Source: an uncultured Bacteroidota bacterium
Lineage (GTDB): Bacteria > Bacteroidota > Bacteroidia > Flavobacteriales > Flavobacteriaceae
Assembly (NCBI GenBank): GCA_902561795.1
Contig: CACERG010000004.1
Coordinates: 1-64,000 of the forward strand
Direction of reading: 5' to 3'
DNA length: 64,000 nucleotides
The position numbers were made by a program, and so were the translations under genes. Positions 1 to 9,919 of this stretch are shown piece by piece; the first letter of the stretch is position 1, and each line of letters begins with the position of its first letter. Under the pieces are notes generated by a model. It made no database searches, had not been told where the DNA came from, and saw only the letters and a list, made by a program, of their open reading frames with translations.

Positions 1-1
1 A

Positions 2-100
2 TTTAATTTATTAAGAGTAGTTGACAACGAAAGGTATCCAGCTTTTTTTAAAAAAAATAACATTAAATACGTTATAAAAATATATAAAGAAAAAAAATGA
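2..100 (+). CDS. C-terminal fragment of a formyltransferase-like protein (gene starts upstream of window)
   Basis: Open frame FNLLRVVDNERYPAFFKKNNIKYVIKIYKEKK* ends at TGA 98-100, overlapping the pseI ATG; resembles C-terminal part of sugar formyltransferases. Confidence 0.35.
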   Translation, partial: FNLLRVVDNERYPAFFKKNNIKYVIKIYKEKK

Positions 101-1152
101 TTAAAGACATAAAAATTGGGGATCATTTAATAGGTTCAAATTCGGAACCATTTATAATTGCAGAGATGTCAGGTAATCACAATGGTTCTTTAGAACGTGC
201 GTATAAGCTCATTGATGCAGCTTTTGATTCTGGAGTTGATGCTATTAAATTACAGACTTATACAGCAGAACAACTAACGATTAACGTTTCGGGGGGACTG
301 TTTGATATAAAAGATGATAAATCGTTATGGAATGGAGAAAATCTTTATAAGCTCTACGAAAAAGCTCATACACCTTTAGAATGGCATAAAAAATTATTTA
401 ACTATGCAAATAAAAAAGGAATTTTAATTTTTAGCAGTGTATTTGATGAGTCAGGAGTGGATTTTTTAGAAAAATTAGATGTAAAAGCATACAAAATTGC
501 TTCTTTCGAAAATAACCATTATCCCTTATTAAAGAAAATTGCGAGAACTGACAAACCTGTTATTATGTCTACTGGTTTATCAACTATTTCGCAGTTAGAA
601 AAATCTGTAGGGGTTCTTAGAGATAACGGATGTAAAAATTTAATTCTTCTAAAATGTACTAGCACTTATCCTTCTTCACCAATTAATTCAAATTTGAAAA
701 CAATTCCAGTGATGAGTGAGCTTTTTAATTGTCATGTAGGACTATCAGATCATACTTTAGGAATTGGAGTTCCAATAGCTTCAATACCATTTGGTGCAAA
801 AGTAATTGAAAAACATTTTACCCTTGATAGAAATGATGGAGGAGTAGATAGTGAATTTTCGCTAGAGCCTTCTGAATTAAAAACGTTGGTTGATGAGAGT
901 AAAAGGGCTTTTAAATCAATAGGTAAAGTTTTTATTGGTATAACAAAAAAAGAAAAAGGGAGTCTAAGATTCAAAAGGTCAATTTATGTAGTTAATGATC
1001 TTAAAAAGAATACAAAAATCAAAAAAAAAGACGTTAAAATCATAAGACCTGGTGACGGATTAGACCCATGGTACTATGAAATGATTTTAGAAAAAAAAAC
1101 CAAGATTGATATTAAAGCAGGGACACCGTTAAGTTTAGAAATGCTAACTTGA
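97..1152 (+). CDS. pseI: Pseudaminic acid synthase (NeuB/PseI family)
   Basis: FIIAEMSGNHNGSLERAYKLIDAA...IKLQTYTAE, GLSDHTLGIGVPIASIPFGAKVIEKHFTLDR, C-terminal SAF-like region. Confidence 0.9.
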   Translation: MIKDIKIGDHLIGSNSEPFIIAEMSGNHNGSLERAYKLIDAAFDSGVDAIKLQTYTAEQLTINVSGGLFDIKDDKSLWNGENLYKLYEKAHTPLEWHKKLFNYANKKGILIFSSVFDESGVDFLEKLDVKAYKIASFENNHYPLLKKIARTDKPVIMSTGLSTISQLEKSVGVLRDNGCKNLILLKCTSTYPSSPINSNLKTIPVMSELFNCHVGLSDHTLGIGVPIASIPFGAKVIEKHFTLDRNDGGVDSEFSLEPSELKTLVDESKRAFKSIGKVFIGITKKEKGSLRFKRSIYVVNDLKKNTKIKKKDVKIIRPGDGLDPWYYEMILEKKTKIDIKAGTPLSLEMLT

Positions 1153-2123
1153 AAAATTTTTTGAAAAAGACAGTTAATGTTTTGATAATTGGACTTGGAA
1201 ACATTGCATACAAGTACGATTTTGATTTAGAAAACAAGTATGTTTTAACACATTTAAGAGCTTTTAGGCAGCATCTTGGATTTGAAATAATAGGAGTAGT
1301 TGACACCGATAAAAAAGCTATAGAAGAATTTTCTTCTAGATTTAATTATAAAACTTTCCTAAATTTAGGTGATGCCTTTGGAGTACTAAAGCCAGACCTT
1401 GTAGTTGTTTCTTCACCACCAAATACTCATCTAAAGGTTGTAAATGAAATTTTCAATTTATATAAGCCAAAATATTTAGTTTGTGAAAAACCCTTAGCTC
1501 ATGATTATAAGAATTCAAAAAAAATAATTCATCTGTGTAAAAAAAATAATTGTCATTTATTTATTAATTATCAAAGAAACTCATCTATAACTACCAATAT
1601 TATAAAGGGGAAAATATCTAATAATGATTTCAAGCCTCCATATAAAGTTGTAATGTGGTATTCGAAAGGGTTGGTAAATACAGCGTCACATTTTATAACT
1701 CTTTTTAATTTATTTTTTGGAAAAGTTCAAAACATTAAAATTATAAACTCAAAAATCTCAGAATTTTACTTCAAATTGGACTACAAAGATTGTGAGGCTT
1801 TTTTCATACCAGTTTCAAGTGATTTTTTTTATAATTCTTTTGAAATGGTATGTAAAAATGGGAAACTTGTATATGAAAATGGAGGACAATTTTCAAGATG
1901 GTATCCCATCGACAAAATGAATAACTCTTACTCAAAATATAAAATTTTATCCCATCAGGCAGAGAAACTAGAGTCAGATTTTTTTTCAAGTCAACTAAGC
2001 TTTGTAAACAATATTTGGAAATTTATACAAGGAGAAAAATATTCTGTTTGTATGTCTGAGAATGTTCTTGATACATTAGAAATAATAAATTACCTAAACT
2101 TCAAAGTAAATGAAATCAGATAA
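1149..2123 (+). CDS. Gfo/Idh/MocA-family oxidoreductase (TTG start)
   Basis: VLIIGLGNIAYKYD Rossmann start, VSSPPNTHLKV, CEKPLAHDYKNSKK (EKP motif). Confidence 0.8.
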   Translation: MKNFLKKTVNVLIIGLGNIAYKYDFDLENKYVLTHLRAFRQHLGFEIIGVVDTDKKAIEEFSSRFNYKTFLNLGDAFGVLKPDLVVVSSPPNTHLKVVNEIFNLYKPKYLVCEKPLAHDYKNSKKIIHLCKKNNCHLFINYQRNSSITTNIIKGKISNNDFKPPYKVVMWYSKGLVNTASHFITLFNLFFGKVQNIKIINSKISEFYFKLDYKDCEAFFIPVSSDFFYNSFEMVCKNGKLVYENGGQFSRWYPIDKMNNSYSKYKILSHQAEKLESDFFSSQLSFVNNIWKFIQGEKYSVCMSENVLDTLEIINYLNFKVNEIR

Positions 2124-3393
2124 GTTAGCATTATTTGGAGGACCTAAAACAATTTATAAAAAGTTTAAAAAATATAACTCTATAGGTATTGAAGAGCAAC
2201 GTGCTGTCAACAGGGTTATTAAAAATGGGGTACTTTCAAAATATCTTGCTCGATGGGGGGATGATTTTTTTGGTGGGCCAATGGTAAAAAAACTTGAAGA
2301 GGATTGGAAAAATAAATTCAAAGTCAAACACGCAATAACCGTAAATTCTTGGACATCAGGACTAATTTGTGCTGTTGGTGCAATTGGTATTGAGCCTGGT
2401 GATGAAGTAATTGTTCCACCATGGACAATGAGTGCATCTGCGATGGCAATATTACACTGGAATGCGATACCAGTTTTTGCAGATATTGATCCAATAACTT
2501 TTTGTATAGATCCAATTTCAATAGAAAAAAATATTAGTCCCTATACCAAAGCAATAATGGTTGTTGATATTGGAGGTCAGTCAGCTGATATGGAAGCAAT
2601 TATAAAAATTGCTAAAAAATATAATCTTAAAATTATTTGTGATACAGCCCAATCTCCAGGGGCTAAATATTATGAAAGATTTGCAGGAACAATGGCAGAT
2701 ATTGGAGGGTACAGTCTGAACTATCATAAACATATTCACACAGGGGAGGGTGGAGTGCTTGTTACTAACAATGATATTTTAGCAAACAAAATGAGATTGA
2801 TAAGAAATCATGCCGAGTCAGTTGTAGGTGATATGAAATTTGATGACTTAACAAACATGATAGGTCATAATTTTAGACTTGGTGAAATAGAGAGCGCTAT
2901 AGGGATTGAGCAGCTAAAGAAATTGGATAGTTTGATTTTATCGAGACAATTAGTAGCAAAGGAATTATATAAAGGTCTAGAAAATTTAAATGGTTTAATT
3001 CTTCCTAAAGTAAGAGAAAATTGCACCCACGTTTATTATATGTTTTTTATGTCCTTAGATTTAAATCAGTTAAGAGGAGCTAAAAGAGAAAATATTTTTA
3101 AAGCATTGAAAGAAGAAGGTCTTGAAGGACTTTCCCTTAGCTATACAAATATTCATTTACTTCCTATTTTCCAAAAAAAGCAGGCTTATGGGAAAAAGGG
3201 ATTTCCATGGAATTCAGAGTTTACTAAAAGAGATATCAACTACAAAAAAGGTATATGTCCAGTTTCAGAGTCATTCGAAGATAAAAACTATTTAGGGTTC
3301 CAAATGTGTATGTTCGAAATGGATAAAAAGGAAATTGATTTGATGATTAGTGCATTTCAAAAAGTTTGGAAAAATCTTCATTTTTTAAATTAA
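2110..3393 (+). CDS. DegT/DnrJ/EryC1-family sugar aminotransferase
   Basis: LFGGPKTI N-terminus, GDEVIVPPWTMSASAMAI, YSLNYHKHIHTGEGGVLVTN PLP-lysine region. Confidence 0.88.
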   Translation: MKSDKLALFGGPKTIYKKFKKYNSIGIEEQRAVNRVIKNGVLSKYLARWGDDFFGGPMVKKLEEDWKNKFKVKHAITVNSWTSGLICAVGAIGIEPGDEVIVPPWTMSASAMAILHWNAIPVFADIDPITFCIDPISIEKNISPYTKAIMVVDIGGQSADMEAIIKIAKKYNLKIICDTAQSPGAKYYERFAGTMADIGGYSLNYHKHIHTGEGGVLVTNNDILANKMRLIRNHAESVVGDMKFDDLTNMIGHNFRLGEIESAIGIEQLKKLDSLILSRQLVAKELYKGLENLNGLILPKVRENCTHVYYMFFMSLDLNQLRGAKRENIFKALKEEGLEGLSLSYTNIHLLPIFQKKQAYGKKGFPWNSEFTKRDINYKKGICPVSESFEDKNYLGFQMCMFEMDKKEIDLMISAFQKVWKNLHFLN

Positions 3394-3398
3394 TTTAA

Positions 3399-4529
3399 AT
3401 GAAATATTGCAAAAAATGTTTACAGCCTGATACTAGACCTGGAACACAATTTAATCTTGATGGTATCTGTCCAGCTTGCGATTATTATTTTAATGTACAT
3501 ATAAAGGCGGATTTTGATGAGAGATTTAAAATACTAGAAGAACAACTAAAAATATATAAAAATAATGGCTCACATTTTGATTGCATAATTGGAGTAAGTG
3601 GAGGGAAAGACAGTACTAGACAAGCAATTTGGGTTAGAGATAAACTTGGGTTAAATCCATTATTGGTTTGCCTATCTTATCCACCAGAGCAAATTACAAG
3701 AAGAGGAACAGAAAATATTTCTAATCTAATTAATCTTGGATTTGACACCGTAATAACCTCTTTAAAGCCTGTAACTTGGAAGAGTTCTGTGAAGAATGGT
3801 TTTTTAAAATATCTAAATTGGGCAAAGAGTTGTGAACAAGCATTATTTAGTTCAGTACCACAAATAGCAATTAAGTATGGAATAAAATTAATATTATGGG
3901 GAGAAAACCCTGCACTACAATTAGGAGACCTAAATACTGCCGGCAAAACAGGTTACGATGGAAGTAATTTGAGACAAATGAACACAATTAAAGGAGGAAA
4001 CGTTGAATGGATGATAGATGATGGTTTTAAAAAGTCTGATATTTTCCCATACAGGTATCCTTCAATGGAAGAATTTAATAAAGCAGGAATTCAGATATTA
4101 TACTTAGGATGGTTTTGGAAAGACTGGTCAATTATAAACAATGGCACATTCTCATCCTCTTATGGATTAGAACTGAGAGAAGATTCATTTGAAAATACTG
4201 GTGATCTTTGGGGGTGTTTTTCATTAGATGAGGACTGGGTTACTTTAAACCAAATGATAAAATATTACAAATTTGGATTTGGAAGAGTTAATGATTACTG
4301 CAATGAAGGTATAAGACATGGCTTAATTACGAGAGAAGAAGGCATTAAACTAATAGAAAAATATGAAGGCCAAATATCTCAAAAATATATAATTGACTTT
4401 TGCGAATATATAGATATTACCTTATCTGAATTCTGGGACAATGTAAAAAAGGTATTAAACAAAGATCTGTTTGTTTTAAAACCTAATGGTGAAATTAAGC
4501 GGAAATTTAAAGTAGGATTAGGACTATGA
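3399..4529 (+). CDS. N-acetyl sugar amidotransferase (WbpG/PseA-like), canonical PP-loop
   Basis: CKKC...CPAC zinc ribbon, IIGVSGGKDSTRQA PP-loop, LILWGENPALQLGD. Confidence 0.88.
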   Translation: MKYCKKCLQPDTRPGTQFNLDGICPACDYYFNVHIKADFDERFKILEEQLKIYKNNGSHFDCIIGVSGGKDSTRQAIWVRDKLGLNPLLVCLSYPPEQITRRGTENISNLINLGFDTVITSLKPVTWKSSVKNGFLKYLNWAKSCEQALFSSVPQIAIKYGIKLILWGENPALQLGDLNTAGKTGYDGSNLRQMNTIKGGNVEWMIDDGFKKSDIFPYRYPSMEEFNKAGIQILYLGWFWKDWSIINNGTFSSSYGLELREDSFENTGDLWGCFSLDEDWVTLNQMIKYYKFGFGRVNDYCNEGIRHGLITREEGIKLIEKYEGQISQKYIIDFCEYIDITLSEFWDNVKKVLNKDLFVLKPNGEIKRKFKVGLGL

Positions 4530-5131
4530 TTAGTGTGGCAATTGTTGATTATGATATAGGTAACCATAATTCACTATTATATACATTAAAATCCCTAGAA
4601 TTTGATGTTAAAATTTCTAAAGATATTGAGATATTGTCTAATTCAGATGTATTGATACTACCAGGTGTTGGTGCTTTTCCTAAAGCAATGGACTTATTAA
4701 AACTTAATAACTTATCAAATTTTCTAATCGAATGGTCTTCAAAAAATAGACCTATCATTGGCATTTGTCTTGGGATGCAATTGCTTTGCAGAAAATCTTA
4801 TGAATATAAAGATTCAGAAGGTCTGGGGATAATAGATGGAGAGATTGTTGCTTTAAGTAATAATCAGTGTCATATTGGGTGGAATTCAATAAATGATGTT
4901 CAGAAATCAGATTTTTTATTTTCTAAGGGGCATGATTTTTATTTCAATCATTCATATAAGTTTATTGGTGATAAAAGTTTTGTTATTGGAAGTACAGAAT
5001 TTAATGATGAAAATATTGCTGCAATTATCAAGAATAAAAATATAATTGGTGTTCAATTTCATCCTGAAAAGAGTCAAGAGGCTGGGAAAATTTTATTGTC
5101 ATTCACAATTAAAAAATTGATAAATGATTAA
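4526..5131 (+). CDS. hisH: HisH-type glutamine amidotransferase (glutaminase subunit), polysaccharide-associated
   Basis: VAIVDYDIGNHNS, LPGVGAF, GICLGMQLL nucleophile Cys, GVQFHPEKS His/Glu. Confidence 0.9.
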   Translation: MISVAIVDYDIGNHNSLLYTLKSLEFDVKISKDIEILSNSDVLILPGVGAFPKAMDLLKLNNLSNFLIEWSSKNRPIIGICLGMQLLCRKSYEYKDSEGLGIIDGEIVALSNNQCHIGWNSINDVQKSDFLFSKGHDFYFNHSYKFIGDKSFVIGSTEFNDENIAAIIKNKNIIGVQFHPEKSQEAGKILLSFTIKKLIND

Positions 5132-5894
5132 AAAAAGATTAATTGGTGTTGTGACAATTAGAAATGGGATTGCAGTTCAATCCTTTTCGTACAAAAAATA
5201 TTTACCAATAGGAAATCCGTTGTGCGTAATTCAAAATCTAGATAGATGGGGTGTTGACGAGATTTTAATTCAAGTTATTGACCGATCTATAAATCAATTA
5301 GGACCAGATTTTAGTTTATTAAATAAACTTGGAGAAATTAGAATTTCAACCCCAATAATTTATTGTGGAGGAATTAGAAACACAGATGATGCGGTGAATG
5401 TGATTAAATACGGATCTGATAGAATTGTTTTAGATAATTTGATAAGGAAATCAATGAGTGAAGTGAGTAATATATCAAACGCACTTGGGGCACAAGCAGT
5501 AATTGCAGCTTTACCAGTTGTTAAAGCTGACAAAAACTTATTTCTCTATGATTATCAATCCAAAAAGCTTGATGAATTAGAATCAGTTTTTTTAAAAGCA
5601 ATTTCTGATAGGAATATAATTTCAGAAATTTTATTAATTAACAAAGAAACTGAGGGGATAAAAGATTCATTTGATATTGATTTAATTAACCTTTTTCCAA
5701 AGGTGCATACAAAATTAATTGCTTTTGGAGGTATAAGTGAGGTAGATCAATTAAAAAATCTTTTTTCTATAGAAAAAGTTTCCGCAGTTGGTATTGGTAA
5801 TTTTTTAAATTATAGAGAACATTCGGTTCAACTATTCAAGGAATCAATAAAATATGACTATTTAAGATCTCCAATTTACTCTTCAACTATTTGA
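5124..5894 (+). CDS. HisF-like (beta/alpha)8 protein lacking the catalytic Asp residues of histidine-pathway HisF
   Basis: RLIGVVTIRNGIAVQSFSYKKY, GVDEILIQVID, PIIYCGGIRNTDDA, LIAFGGIS. Confidence 0.85.
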   Translation: MIKKRLIGVVTIRNGIAVQSFSYKKYLPIGNPLCVIQNLDRWGVDEILIQVIDRSINQLGPDFSLLNKLGEIRISTPIIYCGGIRNTDDAVNVIKYGSDRIVLDNLIRKSMSEVSNISNALGAQAVIAALPVVKADKNLFLYDYQSKKLDELESVFLKAISDRNIISEILLINKETEGIKDSFDIDLINLFPKVHTKLIAFGGISEVDQLKNLFSIEKVSAVGIGNFLNYREHSVQLFKESIKYDYLRSPIYSSTI

Positions 5895-5897
5895 TTT

Positions 5898-7142
5898 ATG
5901 AGTTTAAAATTTTGTAAAAGATGCCTTTATTCTTCTGATCATCCTCTTGGAATTGTAATTGATGATGATGGAATTTGTTCCGGATGTAAAATTCATGAAG
6001 AAAAAGATTATTTAGACTGGGATGAGAGATTTAAAAAATTGGAAAAAATTGTATCTAATTATCGTAATAAAAAAAATGAGAATTATGATTGTATTATTCC
6101 AGTAACAGGGGCAAACGATTCATATTATATAGTTCATATAGTAAAAAATATTTTAGGACTTAATCCACTATTGGTTTCTTATAATAAGTATTTTAATACA
6201 CCTTTAGGTATAAAAAATCTTGCTAACCTAAGAATTCAATTTGATTGTGATATTATTTATCAAAATGTAAACCCTTTATCAGTAAAAAAAATCACTAGAA
6301 AATCATTAAGAGAATTTGGGAATATTTATTGGCCAATTTTAGCTGGGCACACAGTTTTCCCAGTACAAACAGCAGTCAGATTTAAAATACCTTTAATTAT
6401 TTGGGGTGCTCATCAAGGTCTTGAACAGGTTGGAATGTTTTCTCATTTAAATGAAGTTGAAATGACAAGACGCTATAGAAAAGATCATGATTTATTTAAT
6501 TTTGAAGCTAATGACATAATCTCTACACATGATGAGCTAACAAAAAATGATTTATGGCAATACCAATATCCAACAGATGGCGATTTAAGTCAAAATAAAG
6601 TTAGAGGAATTTATTTAGGAAATTATATTAGATGGGACCCTAAAGATCAACACGAAAAAATGATATCCAAATATGGCTATTTAACGGCTCCATTTTCTAG
6701 AACGTTTGACACCTATGATTACGTAGACTGTTATAACTATATGAATCTTCATGATATATTAAAATTATATAAACATGGTTACTCCAAGGTGACTGATCAC
6801 GCTTGTAGGGAAATTAGGTTTGGTAGGCTTTCACGCGACAAAGCATTAAATTTAGTTAGAGACCACCAATTAAATGAACCCGAATATCTAGAGTTATTTA
6901 CTGATTGGTTAGGAATTGATATGAAGGGCTTATATTTAATTATGGATCAATTTAGAAATGAAAAATTTTGGAAAAAAATAAGTCACAGAAAATGGGAGTT
7001 TGATGGGTGGAGTGAGTTAAATAATATTGAAACTGGGAAGGAAGAAATGACTCAAGACAAAATGAAATTTTCAGTTAAAAGTGAGCTGAAATATAATGAG
7101 AAATCCGATAACTATATAACGGTTGGTAAAGGATGGCCTTAA
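5898..7142 (+). CDS. Second N-acetyl sugar amidotransferase-like protein, altered PP-loop
   Basis: CKRC...CSGC zinc ribbon, IIPVTGANDSYYIVHIVKN, IPLIIWGAHQGLEQVGMFS; paralogue of 3399-4529. Confidence 0.85.
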   Translation: MSLKFCKRCLYSSDHPLGIVIDDDGICSGCKIHEEKDYLDWDERFKKLEKIVSNYRNKKNENYDCIIPVTGANDSYYIVHIVKNILGLNPLLVSYNKYFNTPLGIKNLANLRIQFDCDIIYQNVNPLSVKKITRKSLREFGNIYWPILAGHTVFPVQTAVRFKIPLIIWGAHQGLEQVGMFSHLNEVEMTRRYRKDHDLFNFEANDIISTHDELTKNDLWQYQYPTDGDLSQNKVRGIYLGNYIRWDPKDQHEKMISKYGYLTAPFSRTFDTYDYVDCYNYMNLHDILKLYKHGYSKVTDHACREIRFGRLSRDKALNLVRDHQLNEPEYLELFTDWLGIDMKGLYLIMDQFRNEKFWKKISHRKWEFDGWSELNNIETGKEEMTQDKMKFSVKSELKYNEKSDNYITVGKGWP

Positions 7143-7188
7143 TAGTAAAAAGACTAAATGAATTTTTAAAAATTAATGAAAACTATTT

Positions 7189-7734
7189 ATGTATAAGAGT
7201 AGCACTAAAAATATTTTTCTAAACGGGGAAAATATCTATTTAAGACCCCTTGAGATCCAGGATGTTGAAGGGAACTATATAAAATGGTTAAATGATGAAG
7301 ATGTTGTAAAATTTAATTCCCATGGAAAATTTCCACTAAATAGCCATAGATTAAAAGGATATATAACTTTGTCTAAAGATTCAAAAGATTCCATTATTCT
7401 TGCTATTATTTTTAAAAAGAATGAAACACATATTGGGAACATAAGTTTACAAAATATTAATTGGGTTGATAGAAATGCAGAAATTTCATTTGTTTTAGGC
7501 GAAAAATTATTTTGGGACAAAGGGATTATGTTTGAGGCAGGGCAACTATTAATTTCACACGCCTTTAAAAATTTAAATTTACATCGTATTTACTGTGGGA
7601 CCTCTTCCCAAAATATTGGGATGCAAAAATTGGCTTTAAAATTGGGGATGACAAAAGAGGGAGAAAGGAAAGAGTCAATTTATAATAACGGAAAGTTTTA
7701 CTCGATCTTTGAGTATGGAATTTTGAATAAATAA
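7189..7734 (+). CDS. GNAT-family N-acetyltransferase (RimJ/PseH-like)
   Basis: GENIYLRPLEIQDVEGNYIKWLND, HRIYCGTSSQNIGMQKLALKLGMTKEG. Confidence 0.8.
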   Translation: MYKSSTKNIFLNGENIYLRPLEIQDVEGNYIKWLNDEDVVKFNSHGKFPLNSHRLKGYITLSKDSKDSIILAIIFKKNETHIGNISLQNINWVDRNAEISFVLGEKLFWDKGIMFEAGQLLISHAFKNLNLHRIYCGTSSQNIGMQKLALKLGMTKEGERKESIYNNGKFYSIFEYGILNK

Positions 7735-7786
7735 GATTTAGCCAGACTTTAATTGATTATTTACTATATTTTTGATTTGAGTAAAT

Positions 7787-8551
7787 ATGAATAAAGAAGA
7801 AATTAAAAACATTGCAATTATAATAGCTAGAGGTGGGAGCAAAAGGATTCACAAAAAAAATATTAAACTATTTTTAGGACAACCAATAATTAATTATTCT
7901 ATTAAAACAGCAATAAACTGCGATTTTTTTGATGAAATAATGGTTTCAACAGATGATGATCAAATTGCCGAAATTTCAAAAAAAATGGGAGCAAAAATTC
8001 CATTTAGAAGGTCACAAAAAAATTCTTCTGATTTTTCAACTACAGCAGAAGTTATCAAAGAAGTTTTAATTGATTATGAAAAAATTGGAATAAACCCAAA
8101 ATATGTCTGTTGTATATATCCAACAGCACCCTTACTGAACAGCAAATTACTTCTAAAGGCATACAATATCTTGAAATCGAAAAAAGCTAAATCAGTGGTT
8201 CCTGTTGTTAAATTTTCTTTCCCAATCCAAAGGTCTTTTGTTATTAAAAATAAAACATTAAAAATGAGATGGCCAGAAAATACAAATACAAGAAGTCAAG
8301 ACTTATTGGATCATTATCATGATGTTGGTCAATTCTATTTTCTTGATGTAAAAAGTTTTAAAAAAAACCCTATAATTTTTTCAGATTCGACATATCCTCT
8401 TGAACTACCCCCAATTTTGTCCCAAGACATTGATAATGAAGAAGACTGGAGGATTGCTGAATTTAAATACAAATTTTTAGAACATAAAAAAGTTTTGAGT
8501 AAAACTGAACCCCAAAAAAATGATACCCTACGGAAAACAAAACATAGATAA
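7787..8551 (+). CDS. pseF: Pseudaminic acid cytidylyltransferase (CMP-nonulosonate synthetase)
   Basis: AIIIARGGSKRIHKKNIKLFLGQPIINYSI, VSTDDDQIAEISKKMGA, CIYPTAPLL. Confidence 0.82.
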   Translation: MNKEEIKNIAIIIARGGSKRIHKKNIKLFLGQPIINYSIKTAINCDFFDEIMVSTDDDQIAEISKKMGAKIPFRRSQKNSSDFSTTAEVIKEVLIDYEKIGINPKYVCCIYPTAPLLNSKLLLKAYNILKSKKAKSVVPVVKFSFPIQRSFVIKNKTLKMRWPENTNTRSQDLLDHYHDVGQFYFLDVKSFKKNPIIFSDSTYPLELPPILSQDIDNEEDWRIAEFKYKFLEHKKVLSKTEPQKNDTLRKTKHR

Positions 8552-9690
8552 TGACGATATAAAGTCTGTAGTTGATGTCATGCAGTCTGATTTTCTCACT
8601 CAGGGACCAATGACACCACTATTTGAAGAAGAATTGCAATCTTTCTGCCAAGCTGAATTTGCAGTAGCAACAATAAATGCAACAAGTGCTTTACACTTGG
8701 CCTGCCTATCAATAGGTATCACTAAAGGGGATTTAGTATGGACCTCTCCAATATCTTTTGTAGCTTCAGCTAATTGTGTAAAATATTGTGGAGGCGAAGT
8801 TGATTTTGTTGATATAGATTCAAAAACAAACAATATGTCAATTGATTCTTTGGAGGAAAAATTAATTCTTGCAAAGCAAAAGGATAGATTACCAAAGGCA
8901 ATTATTCCTGTTCATTTATCTGGACAATCGTGTGATATGAAGAAGATCCATGATTTATCAAAATTATACGGTTTCAAAATAATTGAAGATGCTTCACACG
9001 GGATTGGAGGCGAATACGATGGAATACCTATTGGATCTTGTAAATACAGTGATATCACTGTATTTAGTTTTCACCCTGTAAAAATAATAACAACATGTGA
9101 GGGGGGGGGCCTGTATGACAAATAATGAGGAATTATACAGAAAAATTTATGATTTAAGAAGCCATGGTATTGTAAGGAATCAGAAAGACATGGTGAACAA
9201 AAAACATGGATCTTGGTATTATGAGCAGAAAATTTTGGGCTTCAATTATAGACTTAATGATTTACAAGCAGCATTAGGAATTAATCAAATTAAAAAGCTT
9301 AAATTATTTATAAAGAAAAGGCATCAAATTGCTAAAATATATAACGAATTATTTAAAGATAACTCTAACATAGAAACTCCATTTCAAATTAAAAAAGCTT
9401 TTTCTTCGTATCATTTATACATTATTAAGGTATCAAATAAAAAAGGATTTATAAGGAATGCCATATTTGAGAGATTAAAGGAACAAGGCTTTTTGGTTAA
9501 TATCCATTATATTCCGATTTACAAGCATCCATATTATTCAAAAAATTTTAATTATGAGGATTTTCCGAATAGTGAAGATTATTATTCAAAGGCAATTAGT
9601 CTACCAATCTATCCTTTTTTGGAGGATAAACAAATCAAAAATGTAGTTGATGTAATTAATAACAATATTAATTTCCAACATATTTTTTGA
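8520..9690 (+). pseudogene. pseC: PseC-type UDP-4-keto-sugar 4-aminotransferase, split into two ORFs (8520-9125 and 9097-9690) by a +1 shift at a 9-G tract; possible phase-variable gene
   Basis: MIPYGKQNIDNDDIKSVVDVMQSDFLTQGP...FSFHPVKIITTCEGG | ACMTNNEELYRKIYDLRSHGI...YYEQKILGFNYRLNDLQAALG; reading through with 8 G restores one continuous aminotransferase. Confidence 0.85.
9101..9109 (+). repeat. Homopolymeric G tract, 9 nt
   Basis: ACATGTGAGGGGGGGGGCCTGTATG, directly at the pseC frame break. Confidence 0.9.
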
Positions 9691-9716
9691 TCAGAACGAT
9701 TTAAATTTAAAATATT

Positions 9717-9908
9717 ATGACAGATTTAGAAATTATAAATGAATTAGAAAAGGCAAGACAAAATAATAATATAAATTGGATGAATATTTTAAGGCTAGCT
9801 TTTAAGAACTCACCGCAAGAAGCAAGAAAAATAATTTTTGAAATTAACAAAAAGGATAATGAAATATCCTTAATCTTGGATAAGCTATCCAAAAATGGGC
9901 CTAAATAA
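9717..9908 (+). CDS. Small conserved-looking protein of 63 aa, unknown function
   Basis: Compact acidic/basic ORF MTDLEIINELEKARQNNNINWMNILRLAFKNSPQEARKII... in operon spacing between pseC and next gene. Confidence 0.6.
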   Translation: MTDLEIINELEKARQNNNINWMNILRLAFKNSPQEARKIIFEINKKDNEISLILDKLSKNGPK

Positions 9909-9919
9909 ATATTTTTAGT

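Noticed and set aside
4526-5894. hisH/hisF as part of the histidine operon
   Set aside because: No other his genes nearby, flanked by two sugar amidotransferases, and the HisF-like protein lacks catalytic Asp residues.
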